A program made the position numbers and the translations under genes. Under the pieces are notes generated by a model, which was given only the letters and a program-made list of their open reading frames with translations, ran no database searches and was not told the DNA's origin. Below are positions 33,305-40,703 of a stretch of 64,000 bases of DNA, in pieces. How positions within the stretch are numbered: position 1 is the stretch's first letter; each line of letters starts with the position of its first letter. The DNA is from Chitinophagales bacterium 33-2 (GTDB lineage Bacteria; Bacteroidota; Bacteroidia; Chitinophagales; Chitinophagaceae): contig MWYV01000031.1 of assembly GCA_002050435.1 (NCBI GenBank), forward strand, positions 1-64,000, read 5' to 3'.

Positions 33305-33489
33305 TCGTCTTCTTTTTTGTTTTTAAGATGGGCACGCTTGGTTTCCTTCTTATTATGCGTCACATCATTGCCTTTAGTGTCCTGCTCTTCGTTTTTTCTG
33401 CTATCCAGGTCATCACGTATTTCAGGCCTTGGCTTATGTCCGATCATCTGCTTACTCTGCAGATTGGTCTGGTTTCTACTTCCTTTCAT
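33292..33489 (-). CDS. Small highly charged protein of unknown function
   Basis: The ORF track begins at 33528; the ATG at 33489 (MKGSRNQTNLQSKQM) is preferred and gives 65 residues. The protein is hydrophilic and Lys/Arg/Asp/Glu-rich: IGHKPRPEIRDDLDSRKNEEQ and VTHNKKETKRAHLKNKKED. It has no hydrophobic core and is probably disordered, perhaps nucleic-acid binding or stress related. I have a recollection of similar short proteins in related genera but cannot name a family. A terminator that overlaps the stop codon supports a real transcription unit. Confidence 0.65.
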   Translation of the reverse strand: MKGSRNQTNLQSKQMIGHKPRPEIRDDLDSRKNEEQDTKGNDVTHNKKETKRAHLKNKKEDESRK

Positions 33490-33635
33490 AAAAATAATTT
33501 TTGTTCTTACTACAGTTCTTAAAATCATACCAGAATTGATGTTTTTATTAATACGCCCGCTTCATCAATTATTTATACCTGTTTTTTTTATTTAAGCATC
33601 GGCTGATCCACCTGAGTGTTTCTTTCGTTACACCC

Positions 33636-33643
33636 TATATTTG
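33636..33643 (+). promoter_or_regulatory. Probable -7 element (TATATTTG) of accD
   Basis: TATATTTG matches the consensus exactly and lies 21 bp before the GTG start of accD, which supports that start. The -33 region at the usual distance is only a partial match (CTG). Confidence 0.5.
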
Positions 33644-33664
33644 TGCTGTACCAAAGTTTGAACT

Positions 33665-34576
33665 GTGCAACCATTTGAAGATTTCGATGCCAATCTTGCC
33701 GGAGAAGAAGACAAACAGCAGGAGAATAAAAACAGCTGGTTTAAAAGGCTGAAGAAAGGGATCACGACTCCTTCTTCCGAGAAAAAAGAAACGCCTGAAG
33801 GATTGTGGACAAAATGCCCGGAATGCAATTATATTTCTACCATGCAGGACCTGCGGGAGGCGCTGTATGTATGTACCAAGTGCAGCTACCATCACCGGAT
33901 TGGCAGCAATGAGTACTATGAGATCCTGTTCGATAATAAAGTATACACCGAACTTTTTGATAATATCATATCAAAAGATTTTCTGGAATTCACCGACCTC
34001 AAACCGTATAAACAACGACTGGAAGAAACCTGGGCAAAATCTGACCTGAAAGATTCCATGCGGGTAGCAACAGGACAGGTGAACGGCAACCCGGTTGTAA
34101 TTGCCTGTATGGATTTTGAATTTATTGGCGGATCGCTGGGAAGTGTCATGGGAGAAAAGTTTTCGCGCGCCGTGGATTATTGCATCGAACACAAACTGCC
34201 TTATATGGTGATTAGCAAGAGCGGTGGTGCGCGCATGATGGAAAGCGCATTTTCGCTGATGCAGCTTGCTAAAACCAGCGGCAAACTCTCGCAGCTTTCA
34301 GACGCCCGGCTCCCTTATATTTCTTTACTGACCGACCCCACCTTTGGTGGCATTTCGGCTTCGTTTGGAATGCTTGGTGACCTGAATATTGCTGAACCAG
34401 GCGCTTTGATCGGATTTGCAGGCCCACGCGTAATTAAAGAAACCATTAAAAAGGATCTGCCACCCGGTTTCCAGAGAAGTGAATTTATAATGGATCATGG
34501 CTTCCTCGATTTTATTGTGAACCGGAAAGAACTAAAACAAAAACTTTCTACACTGCTTACGATTTTTAAAAACTAG
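33665..34576 (+). CDS. accD: Acetyl-CoA carboxylase carboxyltransferase subunit beta
   Basis: With AccA this subunit transfers the carboxyl group from biotin to acetyl-CoA, the first step of fatty acid synthesis. The 303 residues include the zinc ribbon CPEC-x15-CTKC at about 57-79, then the crotonase-like core: GSLGSVMGEKFSRAVDYCI, VISKSGGARMMESAFSLMQ and DPTFGGISASFGMLGD. The start is GTG at 33665; no ATG is available upstream of the family start WFKRLKKGITT, so about 25 extra N-terminal residues precede it. A consensus -7 element 21 bp upstream fits this start. Confidence 0.96.
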   Translation: MQPFEDFDANLAGEEDKQQENKNSWFKRLKKGITTPSSEKKETPEGLWTKCPECNYISTMQDLREALYVCTKCSYHHRIGSNEYYEILFDNKVYTELFDNIISKDFLEFTDLKPYKQRLEETWAKSDLKDSMRVATGQVNGNPVVIACMDFEFIGGSLGSVMGEKFSRAVDYCIEHKLPYMVISKSGGARMMESAFSLMQLAKTSGKLSQLSDARLPYISLLTDPTFGGISASFGMLGDLNIAEPGALIGFAGPRVIKETIKKDLPPGFQRSEFIMDHGFLDFIVNRKELKQKLSTLLTIFKN

Positions 34577-34605
34577 TCTTGATTTTAATAGATTTACTTG
34601 TGCAG

Positions 34606-34626
34606 GATCTTCCCAAAAGGAAGATC
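34606..34626. terminator. Hairpin after accD, possible weak terminator
   Basis: GATCTTCC and GGAAGATC pair perfectly around a 5 nt loop. Only a T-poor TTGTTC follows, so termination may be weak or the hairpin may act otherwise. It ends exactly at the -33 element of the smpB promoter. Confidence 0.5.
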
Positions 34627-34658
34627 TTGTTCATTACACACCTTAATCCATAAATTTG
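34627..34658 (+). promoter_or_regulatory. Bacteroidota-type promoter of smpB (TTG-N21-TAAATTTG)
   Basis: TTG at 34627-34629 and TAAATTTG at 34651-34658 are 21 bp apart. The element ends 28 bp before the smpB ATG, the same geometry as the promoter at 32950. Confidence 0.7.
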
Positions 34659-34686
34659 TAAGCAGTCAGTTGCACGAAAATGACGT

Positions 34687-35124
34687 ATGATGGAGATTAA
34701 GAACAGGTCAGCTTATTTTGAATATTTTATTGATGATACTTTCACTGCCGGAATGGTATTGCTGGGAACTGAGGTAAAATCACTGCGCGCAGGAAAATCA
34801 AGTTTCAATGATGCTTATTGTATTATTCAAAAAGGTGAATTGTTTATCCGGTCACTACATATTGCAGAATATTCACACGGCACGGTCAATAACCACGATC
34901 CAATTCGGGAACGGAAATTGCTATTGAGCAAGCGGGAATTAAAAAAACTGGAATCCAGGATCAGGGAAAAAGGGTACACCATCATTCCGTTGCGCATGTT
35001 CTTTAATGAAAAAAATCTGGTGAAAATAGATATTGGGCTTGCAAGAGGAAAGAAAATGCATGATAAAAGAGAAAGCATTAAACAGCGTGATACTGACAGG
35101 GAAATAAAACGATATTTAAAATAA
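34687..35124 (+). CDS. smpB: SsrA-binding protein
   Basis: SmpB binds tmRNA and places it in stalled ribosomes for trans-translation. The 145 residues contain the family blocks NRSAYFEYFIDDTFTAGMVLLGTEVKSLRAGK, SLHIAEYSHGTVNNHDPIRERKLLL and IDIGLARGKKMHDKRE, and a basic C-terminal helix SIKQRDTDREIKRYLK, which enters the ribosomal mRNA channel. Two consecutive ATG codons open the frame. It has its own promoter and is followed after 17 bp by the secreted protein gene. The tmRNA gene is not in the window. Confidence 0.96.
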   Translation: MMEIKNRSAYFEYFIDDTFTAGMVLLGTEVKSLRAGKSSFNDAYCIIQKGELFIRSLHIAEYSHGTVNNHDPIRERKLLLSKRELKKLESRIREKGYTIIPLRMFFNEKNLVKIDIGLARGKKMHDKRESIKQRDTDREIKRYLK

Positions 35125-35141
35125 AAGCCACCGGTTCTTTA

Positions 35142-36071
35142 ATGAAAAAAATCTTTGCCACCTTTTTGATCTGCATTTCATTGTCTGCAGGCGCACAAAA
35201 TGTTATTGGTTACTGGTATGGAACTGCCAATGCTGAATTTGGAACCAGCAATAATTACCTGGTTGAATTGATCCTGAAACAAAACCAGACCTCCGTGCAG
35301 GGCATAATGAACTGTTATTTTAAAAACACTTTCAGAAGCTATAAGATCAACGGAAGCTATAATTCCATGACCAGGGAACTGTTGCTGGTGAATCTTCCCA
35401 TTCCTTATTCGGGCGCATCCAATAACCCGGAGATCGACTGCATGATGGATTTTAAGGGAAAGCATATGGTAGCTGTTGCGGGATCCAGCTTAACCGGTAG
35501 GTTCATTGGAAGAGAAGGGTATAAATATACCTGTCCTGAAATTGTTTTTGATCTCCGCCTGAATAAGGAAGCGGGCAACCAGGATTCCATTCTGCTTGCC
35601 CTGCAGAATTTTAAAGAAACGTACCAGGTGTGGACACCCACGGCAACGGATACGCTTGTGGAAGCAACCGTGCAGCAAAGAACCATTCAGAATTTTGTTG
35701 TGAACAGGCAATTTACTGAACGTGAAATAGAGATTCAACAGGAAATTGAAGTGACCACAGATTCCATTCTCGTAGATTTTTACGATAATGGTGAGGTGGA
35801 TGGCGATTCCATCTCCGTATTCCTGAATGGGAAATTGTATGGCGCCAACATGAGACTGAGCACCCGCGCCATTCACATGAATCTTATGCTCGATACTTCG
35901 CTTGAAGTGAATACGCTTGCGATGTTTGCCAACAACCTTGGAACCATCCCACCCAACACAGCGCTGATGCTGATCTCCGATGGAAAGAAAAGGCATGAAG
36001 TGCGGATAAGCAGTAACCTGGATAAGTCAGGTGCCATCAGGATCCGGCGAAAAAAACCCCAGGCACAATAA
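35142..36071 (+). CDS. Secreted protein of unknown function
   Basis: The 309-residue protein has a Sec signal (FLICISLSAGAQ). The N-terminal half is beta-rich with VIGYWYGTANAEFGTSNNYLVELIL, a calycin-like or lipocalin-like pattern in which small repeats of 'G.YN' occur. The C-terminal half includes SILVDFYDNGEVDGDSISVFLNGKLY, which looks like an Ig-like or carbohydrate-binding strand set. I do not recognise a named family. It is 17 bp after smpB, but a functional connection is unlikely. Confidence 0.75.
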   Translation: MKKIFATFLICISLSAGAQNVIGYWYGTANAEFGTSNNYLVELILKQNQTSVQGIMNCYFKNTFRSYKINGSYNSMTRELLLVNLPIPYSGASNNPEIDCMMDFKGKHMVAVAGSSLTGRFIGREGYKYTCPEIVFDLRLNKEAGNQDSILLALQNFKETYQVWTPTATDTLVEATVQQRTIQNFVVNRQFTEREIEIQQEIEVTTDSILVDFYDNGEVDGDSISVFLNGKLYGANMRLSTRAIHMNLMLDTSLEVNTLAMFANNLGTIPPNTALMLISDGKKRHEVRISSNLDKSGAIRIRRKKPQAQ

Positions 36072-36168
36072 GTTTACATGTATCGTCATAAAGCAGCTTC
36101 ATGAGGCGGTAAATAGCTGCTTCAAGATTTTTGGTTTAATTTTCCCTTTGCCAAGATGCTGATTTTTT

Positions 36169-36912
36169 ATGGACGTTCCGCTTTTTACAGCTATAGTAAT
36201 TGCTTTTATCATTGTAATAACGATCATCGTTTTTTTCACCATTTCCATTGTCAAACAACAGAAGAGAAGCCTGCAACTTCAGAAAGGCCATGCGCTAGCG
36301 GAAATATCCGCTATGGAAAGAGAGCGGTCGCGCATTGCAGCCGACCTGCATGATGATGTAGGGCCAATGCTCTCTATGATCAAGTTCCAGATTTTTAGCG
36401 TAGACACTGCCAGTGAAGAAGATATGCAGGGCTTGAACAAGGTAAATGAACATATTGATGACATCATTTCCAGGCTCAGGGAAATTTCTGTGAACCTCAT
36501 GCCCGCATCTCTTTTAAGAAAAGGACTGGGAACCGCGATTGAAGAATATATGGAAAACCTCCAGAAAAGCGGAATTGTGCGTACACATTTTCATTCAGAA
36601 ATGATTGGAAACCATCCCCAGGATACCAGTATCAACCTTTTCCGAATCTGCCAGGAGGTGGTTCATAATGCGTTGAAGCATGCAGAAGCCAAAAATATTT
36701 CCATCCGGATCAAAGAAGAAAAGGGCATGCTTTCGTTGCTGGTGAAAGATGATGGAAAGGGGTTTGATTATGAAAAAAGACTGAAGGATAGTTCTGGATT
36801 TGGTTTGAGAAGTATTAAAAACCGAGCAGAATTATTAAATGGAGAAATGATCGTTGAATCGAAACCTGGTGTGGGAAGTGCTTTTTTATTTGAGATACCG
36901 GTGGAGGGATAG
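36169..36912 (+). CDS. Sensor histidine kinase (HisKA_3 type)
   Basis: The 247-residue protein has one N-terminal membrane helix (FTAIVIAFIIVITIIVFFTI) and essentially no periplasmic sensor domain. The dimerisation/phospho-acceptor box is ERERSRIAADLHDDVGPMLS, with the acceptor His in LHDD. The ATPase has VVHNALKHAEAKNI (N box), KDDGKGFDYEK (G1) and SGFGLRSIKNRAELLNG (G2). This is the NarX/DesK-like class, usually paired with a LuxR-type regulator, but none is encoded beside it. The input must come through the membrane helix or a partner protein. Confidence 0.92.
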   Translation: MDVPLFTAIVIAFIIVITIIVFFTISIVKQQKRSLQLQKGHALAEISAMERERSRIAADLHDDVGPMLSMIKFQIFSVDTASEEDMQGLNKVNEHIDDIISRLREISVNLMPASLLRKGLGTAIEEYMENLQKSGIVRTHFHSEMIGNHPQDTSINLFRICQEVVHNALKHAEAKNISIRIKEEKGMLSLLVKDDGKGFDYEKRLKDSSGFGLRSIKNRAELLNGEMIVESKPGVGSAFLFEIPVEG

Positions 36913-37091
36913 CTGTTTAGCGAAAAGGGACAAGGGGCTAGGGACAAGGAAAAAGGAAAAAATTTTAAGATGAAAGCTTCCTCATTTTGAATTCACAATT
37001 ACGCTACACCCTAAACATACCTCACCTCCAAATCCAATTGCAACTATAAATTTTTTTACCCATATTACATCCCATACCAAAATATAAAAAT

Positions 37092-37436
37092 ATGAGTGCT
37101 TTTATTAGCCTGGAAGAAGCCGCCACCATGACAAGGTTGTACAGATCCGTAAATGAACTAATGCTTTCGCTTCCCTACCAGAACCAGGAAATTCTTCCTC
37201 TTTGCGAAACCTTTGATGCCGAACAGGTAAGATCAATGCTGGATAATGAAGGTTGCGTTGGTTTAAGGGTGTACTATGGTGTGGATGCCGACAATAAGAT
37301 ACATGCTGTATTAGTAGGCGTAGATCTTAATGATGCCGACATATTACCAGGAGAAGAGCAACCAGGAAATTATATAATTGAAAGATCAGAAAGATGCCCA
37401 TCAACATGTCCACCGCCGTCCGTATTGAACAGCTGA
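37092..37436 (+). CDS. Small conserved protein of unknown function
   Basis: The 114-residue protein is soluble, without signal peptide. It begins SAFISLEEAATMTRLYRS and has LRVYYGVDADNKIHAVLVGVDLNDADILP in the middle. The C-terminus RSERCPSTCPPPSVLNS has two Cys. The pattern 'VG..VNA...D' is often seen in small Bacteroidota proteins that precede a membrane protein, as here: the next gene starts 1 bp after this stop. The two are almost certainly co-translated. No biochemical role is known to me. Confidence 0.7.
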   Translation: MSAFISLEEAATMTRLYRSVNELMLSLPYQNQEILPLCETFDAEQVRSMLDNEGCVGLRVYYGVDADNKIHAVLVGVDLNDADILPGEEQPGNYIIERSERCPSTCPPPSVLNS

Positions 37437-37437
37437 C

Positions 37438-38079
37438 ATGGAATTTATAAAGTACATTTCTACTTATGCAACGACAATCCCGGCGATCATCTGCCTATTT
37501 ATTTTCTATAAAGCCGACAAAAAATTTCTGCCAATAGTTTTGTTGATCTTTGTCAGTCCGATTGCAGACCTTTTGGGTAATTACTGGATTAAATCCTTCA
37601 GGAACAATATCGTAATAGTTAATATTTACTCCATTCTGGAGGTCCTCCTCATCATCTGGCAGTTTAGCAGGTGGAAGCTGTTTGAAAATTTACGTACCCC
37701 CAGGTTGATAGCAATGGCATTTGCCATTCTTTACATGATTGATTTAATGATTCCCGCCGTGGAAAATATTTATACCTTTTATTTTAATATCATTTCCTCT
37801 TTTCTAATTGTAATCATGGGCATTCTTCAAATCAATAAAGTATTGCTGACGGGAAATAAGATGATCATTAAAAACCCCGTGTTCCTGATTTGTATTGGGC
37901 TCATCCTTTTTTTTACAACCCTGGCAATAGTTGATGTATTCTATTTTTATGGGTATCACAATACAATCGCTCTAAGTATAAATATGTACAACCTGGTTAA
38001 GATCATGAATATCATTACCTCGCTTATATTCGCTGTGGCTTTATTTTATATCCCCAAGAAAAGGCAAACCTTGTTATAG
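37438..38079 (+). CDS. Seven-helix membrane protein of unknown function
   Basis: The 213 residues contain about seven hydrophobic segments: TTIPAIICLFIFY, FLPIVLLIFVSPIADLLG, VNIYSILEVLLIIWQF, LIAMAFAILYMIDLMI, FYFNIISSFLIVIMGIL, VFLICIGLILFFTTLAIV and IMNIITSLIFAVALFYI. Short basic loops separate them. It is coupled to the small protein gene one base upstream. The size and helix number recall membrane sensing modules of Bacteroidota, and a histidine kinase gene with almost no sensor domain is encoded 1.2 kb upstream. This connection is inference only. Confidence 0.75.
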   Translation: MEFIKYISTYATTIPAIICLFIFYKADKKFLPIVLLIFVSPIADLLGNYWIKSFRNNIVIVNIYSILEVLLIIWQFSRWKLFENLRTPRLIAMAFAILYMIDLMIPAVENIYTFYFNIISSFLIVIMGILQINKVLLTGNKMIIKNPVFLICIGLILFFTTLAIVDVFYFYGYHNTIALSINMYNLVKIMNIITSLIFAVALFYIPKKRQTLL

Positions 38080-38130
38080 CTATTGGCTAGTGCTTTTTCA
38101 AGAATAAATGACGTTTCGAATGGTGAAGGG

Positions 38131-38148
38131 GAATGGGGAATGGTCAAT
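38131..38148 (+). repeat. Dispersed intergenic repeat, copy 1
   Basis: AATGGGGAATGGTCAAT (17 bp) occurs here and again at about 50412-50428, both in gene-free DNA. The copy here sits in a purine-rich run GAATGGTGAAGGGGAATGGGGAATGG with internal repetition. Confidence 0.6.
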
Positions 38149-38186
38149 TGCTAAACCCTAACCCCTACCCCCCTCCACCATTTCTC

Positions 38187-40691
38187 TCAAAATAATTCCC
38201 GTTGCTTCGCTCCGTCCTTCACCTCCCACTCCATCATGATGTTTTTATTGTAGTCCACCAATCTTGCCCCCACTGCTTTCCATCCCATCACATCCACCAT
38301 TTTGGCGATCTTGAATTTGGCACTTCTGATCTGCGTTCCTTTACCGGATTGAACGATCAGGATGGGTTCCTCTTCTGTTGAAACAGCTTCCAGCAAATTG
38401 TTTTTGCCTTCCTTAATAAATAAAAATTTTGAGCGCAGTGTATTTGTTTCAATGCGGAAGCGTTTTACATTATACTGTTGTTTGTCGTGATCCAGGTAAA
38501 CCGCTGTGATGACTCTTTCAGGCTCAAATTTTTCTACCTGCATCACTTCTTCGGGATTAAAACGTTGGGTGAGTTCCTGGTCCGTAATTTCGTAGGTTCC
38601 ATCCGTATAAATCACCAGCACCCTGTCGTCGGCATCAAAATCACCGAGTTCCATTCCCTTACCATCATGGTTCAGTCTTCCAAACTTATCATCAAACCAT
38701 AATTTAATGCTACCCAATGTAGCCACGCCTGCCTCCTTGAATTTTACGGAACGCACCGGGTATTTGGTAACCTGGTTGCCAATGCTGCTCCTGCTTTTGA
38801 TCTCCAGTTCTTCAAAATAATATTCAAACTCCTTATTTCGTGCGGAACAGTTTGGACTTAAAATCACCCGTACCACTTCGGCTTCCCCGTTAGGATTTAC
38901 AGTAAGGTATTGCACTTTGGATTTATCTGAACCTTTGGTCAGGTCGTATTCCTTATCCCGCGTAACGCCGGTGACATTGAATCTTTTTGCAAATGTAATT
39001 CCGCTGGCACCGTCCGTATAAATCATATTGTAGGTAGTGCGTTCGTCGCCTTTCCTGAATACGGCAGCGTATAGAATATCCTTTCCTATAAATACTTTGT
39101 CCTGCACTTTCACCACTTTCATCATGCCACGCCGCGTAAAAGCAATGATATCATCAAGGTCAGAACACTCAAATAAAAATTCATCCTTCTTCAACGATGT
39201 ACCTACAAATCCTTCTTCCCTGTTCATGTAGATCCTCGTATTTGCAATGGCCACATGTTTGGCCTCGATCACTTCAAAAACCTTGATCTCTGTTTTCCTT
39301 TCCCTTCCCTTGCCATATTTTTTTATCAGGCTTTCAAAATAATTTATGGAATAATCATTCAGGTTGGCCAGGTGGTGTTTTACCTGATTGATCTCGGCTT
39401 CCAGGTCGCGGATCTGCGTGTTTAATTCATCAATATCCAGTTTGTAGATTCTCCTTACCGGCTTTTCAGTAAGCTTTAAAATATCTTCCCTGGTAACCGC
39501 GCGTTTTAATTGTTTTGTAAACGGAACAAACGCTTTGTCAATGGCCACGATCACTTTTTCCCAGGTCTCGTGTTTTTTTTCCAGCTCCTTGTAAATTTTT
39601 TCTTCAAAGAATATTTTTTCAAGAGAAGTATAATGCCATTTCTCCTGCAGTTCACCCAGTTTGATCTCCAGTTCTTTTCCAAGCAAGGTTTTGGTATGCT
39701 CAGTAGAATAGCGCAGCAATTCATTTACAGAAACAAAATGCGGCTTGTGGTCAATGATCACGCAGGTATTCGGTGAAATGGACACTTCGCAATCAGTAAA
39801 TTTATACAAAGCATCAATGGTGATATCCGGCGAAATACCCGGGGCCAGGTCAACCTGTATCTCCACTTCTGCAGCTGTATTGTCGGTAACCTTTTTGATC
39901 TTGATCTTTCCATTGTCGTTTGCCTTGACAATGCTTTCCATCAATCCAGAAGTTGTAACACCATAAGGCACACTTTTGATCAGCAGTGTTTTTTTATCCA
40001 GTTCTTCAATATGTGCACGCACTTTTACCCTGCCACCACGCATGCCCTGGTTGTAATCAGTTACATCGATCATCGCACCGGTTAGAAAATCAGGGTAGAG
40101 ATCGTATTTTCTTCCTTTCAGGTATTTAATGGAAGCATCACAGAGCTCAATAAAATTATGCGGGAGGATCTTTGTGGCCAGTCCAACAGCAATGCCTTCT
40201 GCACCCTGCGCCAGCAACAATGGGAATTTTACAGGAAGGGTAACAGGTTCATTTTTTCTGCCATCGTAACTAAGTTGCCAGACCGTAGTTTTTGGATTGA
40301 AAACCACTTCAAGTGCAAATTTACTCAGCCGGCTTTCTATATACCTCGAAGCTGCTGCATCGTCGCCGGTTCGGATATCACCCCAGTTGCCCTGCGTATC
40401 AATCAGCAATTCTTTCTGACCCATGTTCACCAATGCATCACCGATCGAAGCATCTCCGTGAGGATGGTATTGCATGGTTTGCCCGATCACATTGGCTACC
40501 TTATTGAAACGCCCGTCATCCATTTCCTTCATTGCGTGCAGGATCCGGCGTTGTACTGGTTTTAATCCATCTTCAATGGCAGGAACTGCTCTTTCAAGTA
40601 TCACATAAGATGCATAATCAAGAAACCAGTTCTTGTATTGTCCATTGATCCCATGATCGGTTTGAACATGTTCGAAATTTTTATTTTTCAT
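38187..40691 (-). CDS. parC: Topoisomerase IV subunit A (DNA-breaking subunit)
   Basis: The 834-residue type IIA subunit decatenates chromosomes with ParE. The breakage-reunion domain begins YASYVILERAVPAIEDGLKPVQRRIL. The quinolone region holds HPHGDASIGDALV, and the active-site Tyr lies in DDAAASRYIESRL. The coiled coil (about 385-430) and a C-terminal propeller follow. The call ParC rather than GyrA rests on parE-type gene neighbourhood and on the Bacteroidota pattern in which a 635-residue subunit B partners this form. No GyrA-box (QRRGGKG) is visible in the C-terminal domain, which agrees. Confidence 0.88.
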   Translation of the reverse strand: MKNKNFEHVQTDHGINGQYKNWFLDYASYVILERAVPAIEDGLKPVQRRILHAMKEMDDGRFNKVANVIGQTMQYHPHGDASIGDALVNMGQKELLIDTQGNWGDIRTGDDAAASRYIESRLSKFALEVVFNPKTTVWQLSYDGRKNEPVTLPVKFPLLLAQGAEGIAVGLATKILPHNFIELCDASIKYLKGRKYDLYPDFLTGAMIDVTDYNQGMRGGRVKVRAHIEELDKKTLLIKSVPYGVTTSGLMESIVKANDNGKIKIKKVTDNTAAEVEIQVDLAPGISPDITIDALYKFTDCEVSISPNTCVIIDHKPHFVSVNELLRYSTEHTKTLLGKELEIKLGELQEKWHYTSLEKIFFEEKIYKELEKKHETWEKVIVAIDKAFVPFTKQLKRAVTREDILKLTEKPVRRIYKLDIDELNTQIRDLEAEINQVKHHLANLNDYSINYFESLIKKYGKGRERKTEIKVFEVIEAKHVAIANTRIYMNREEGFVGTSLKKDEFLFECSDLDDIIAFTRRGMMKVVKVQDKVFIGKDILYAAVFRKGDERTTYNMIYTDGASGITFAKRFNVTGVTRDKEYDLTKGSDKSKVQYLTVNPNGEAEVVRVILSPNCSARNKEFEYYFEELEIKSRSSIGNQVTKYPVRSVKFKEAGVATLGSIKLWFDDKFGRLNHDGKGMELGDFDADDRVLVIYTDGTYEITDQELTQRFNPEEVMQVEKFEPERVITAVYLDHDKQQYNVKRFRIETNTLRSKFLFIKEGKNNLLEAVSTEEEPILIVQSGKGTQIRSAKFKIAKMVDVMGWKAVGARLVDYNKNIMMEWEVKDGAKQRELF

Positions 40692-40703
40692 TGGATGTTG
40701 CTT

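Noticed and set aside
35490-35996. 168-residue minus-strand ORF opposite the secreted protein after smpB
   Set aside because: The plus-strand gene has a signal peptide and consistent codon pattern; the antisense frame has none.
40158-40565. 135-residue ORF antisense to parC
   Set aside because: Lies opposite the active-site region of ParC, which is unambiguous.
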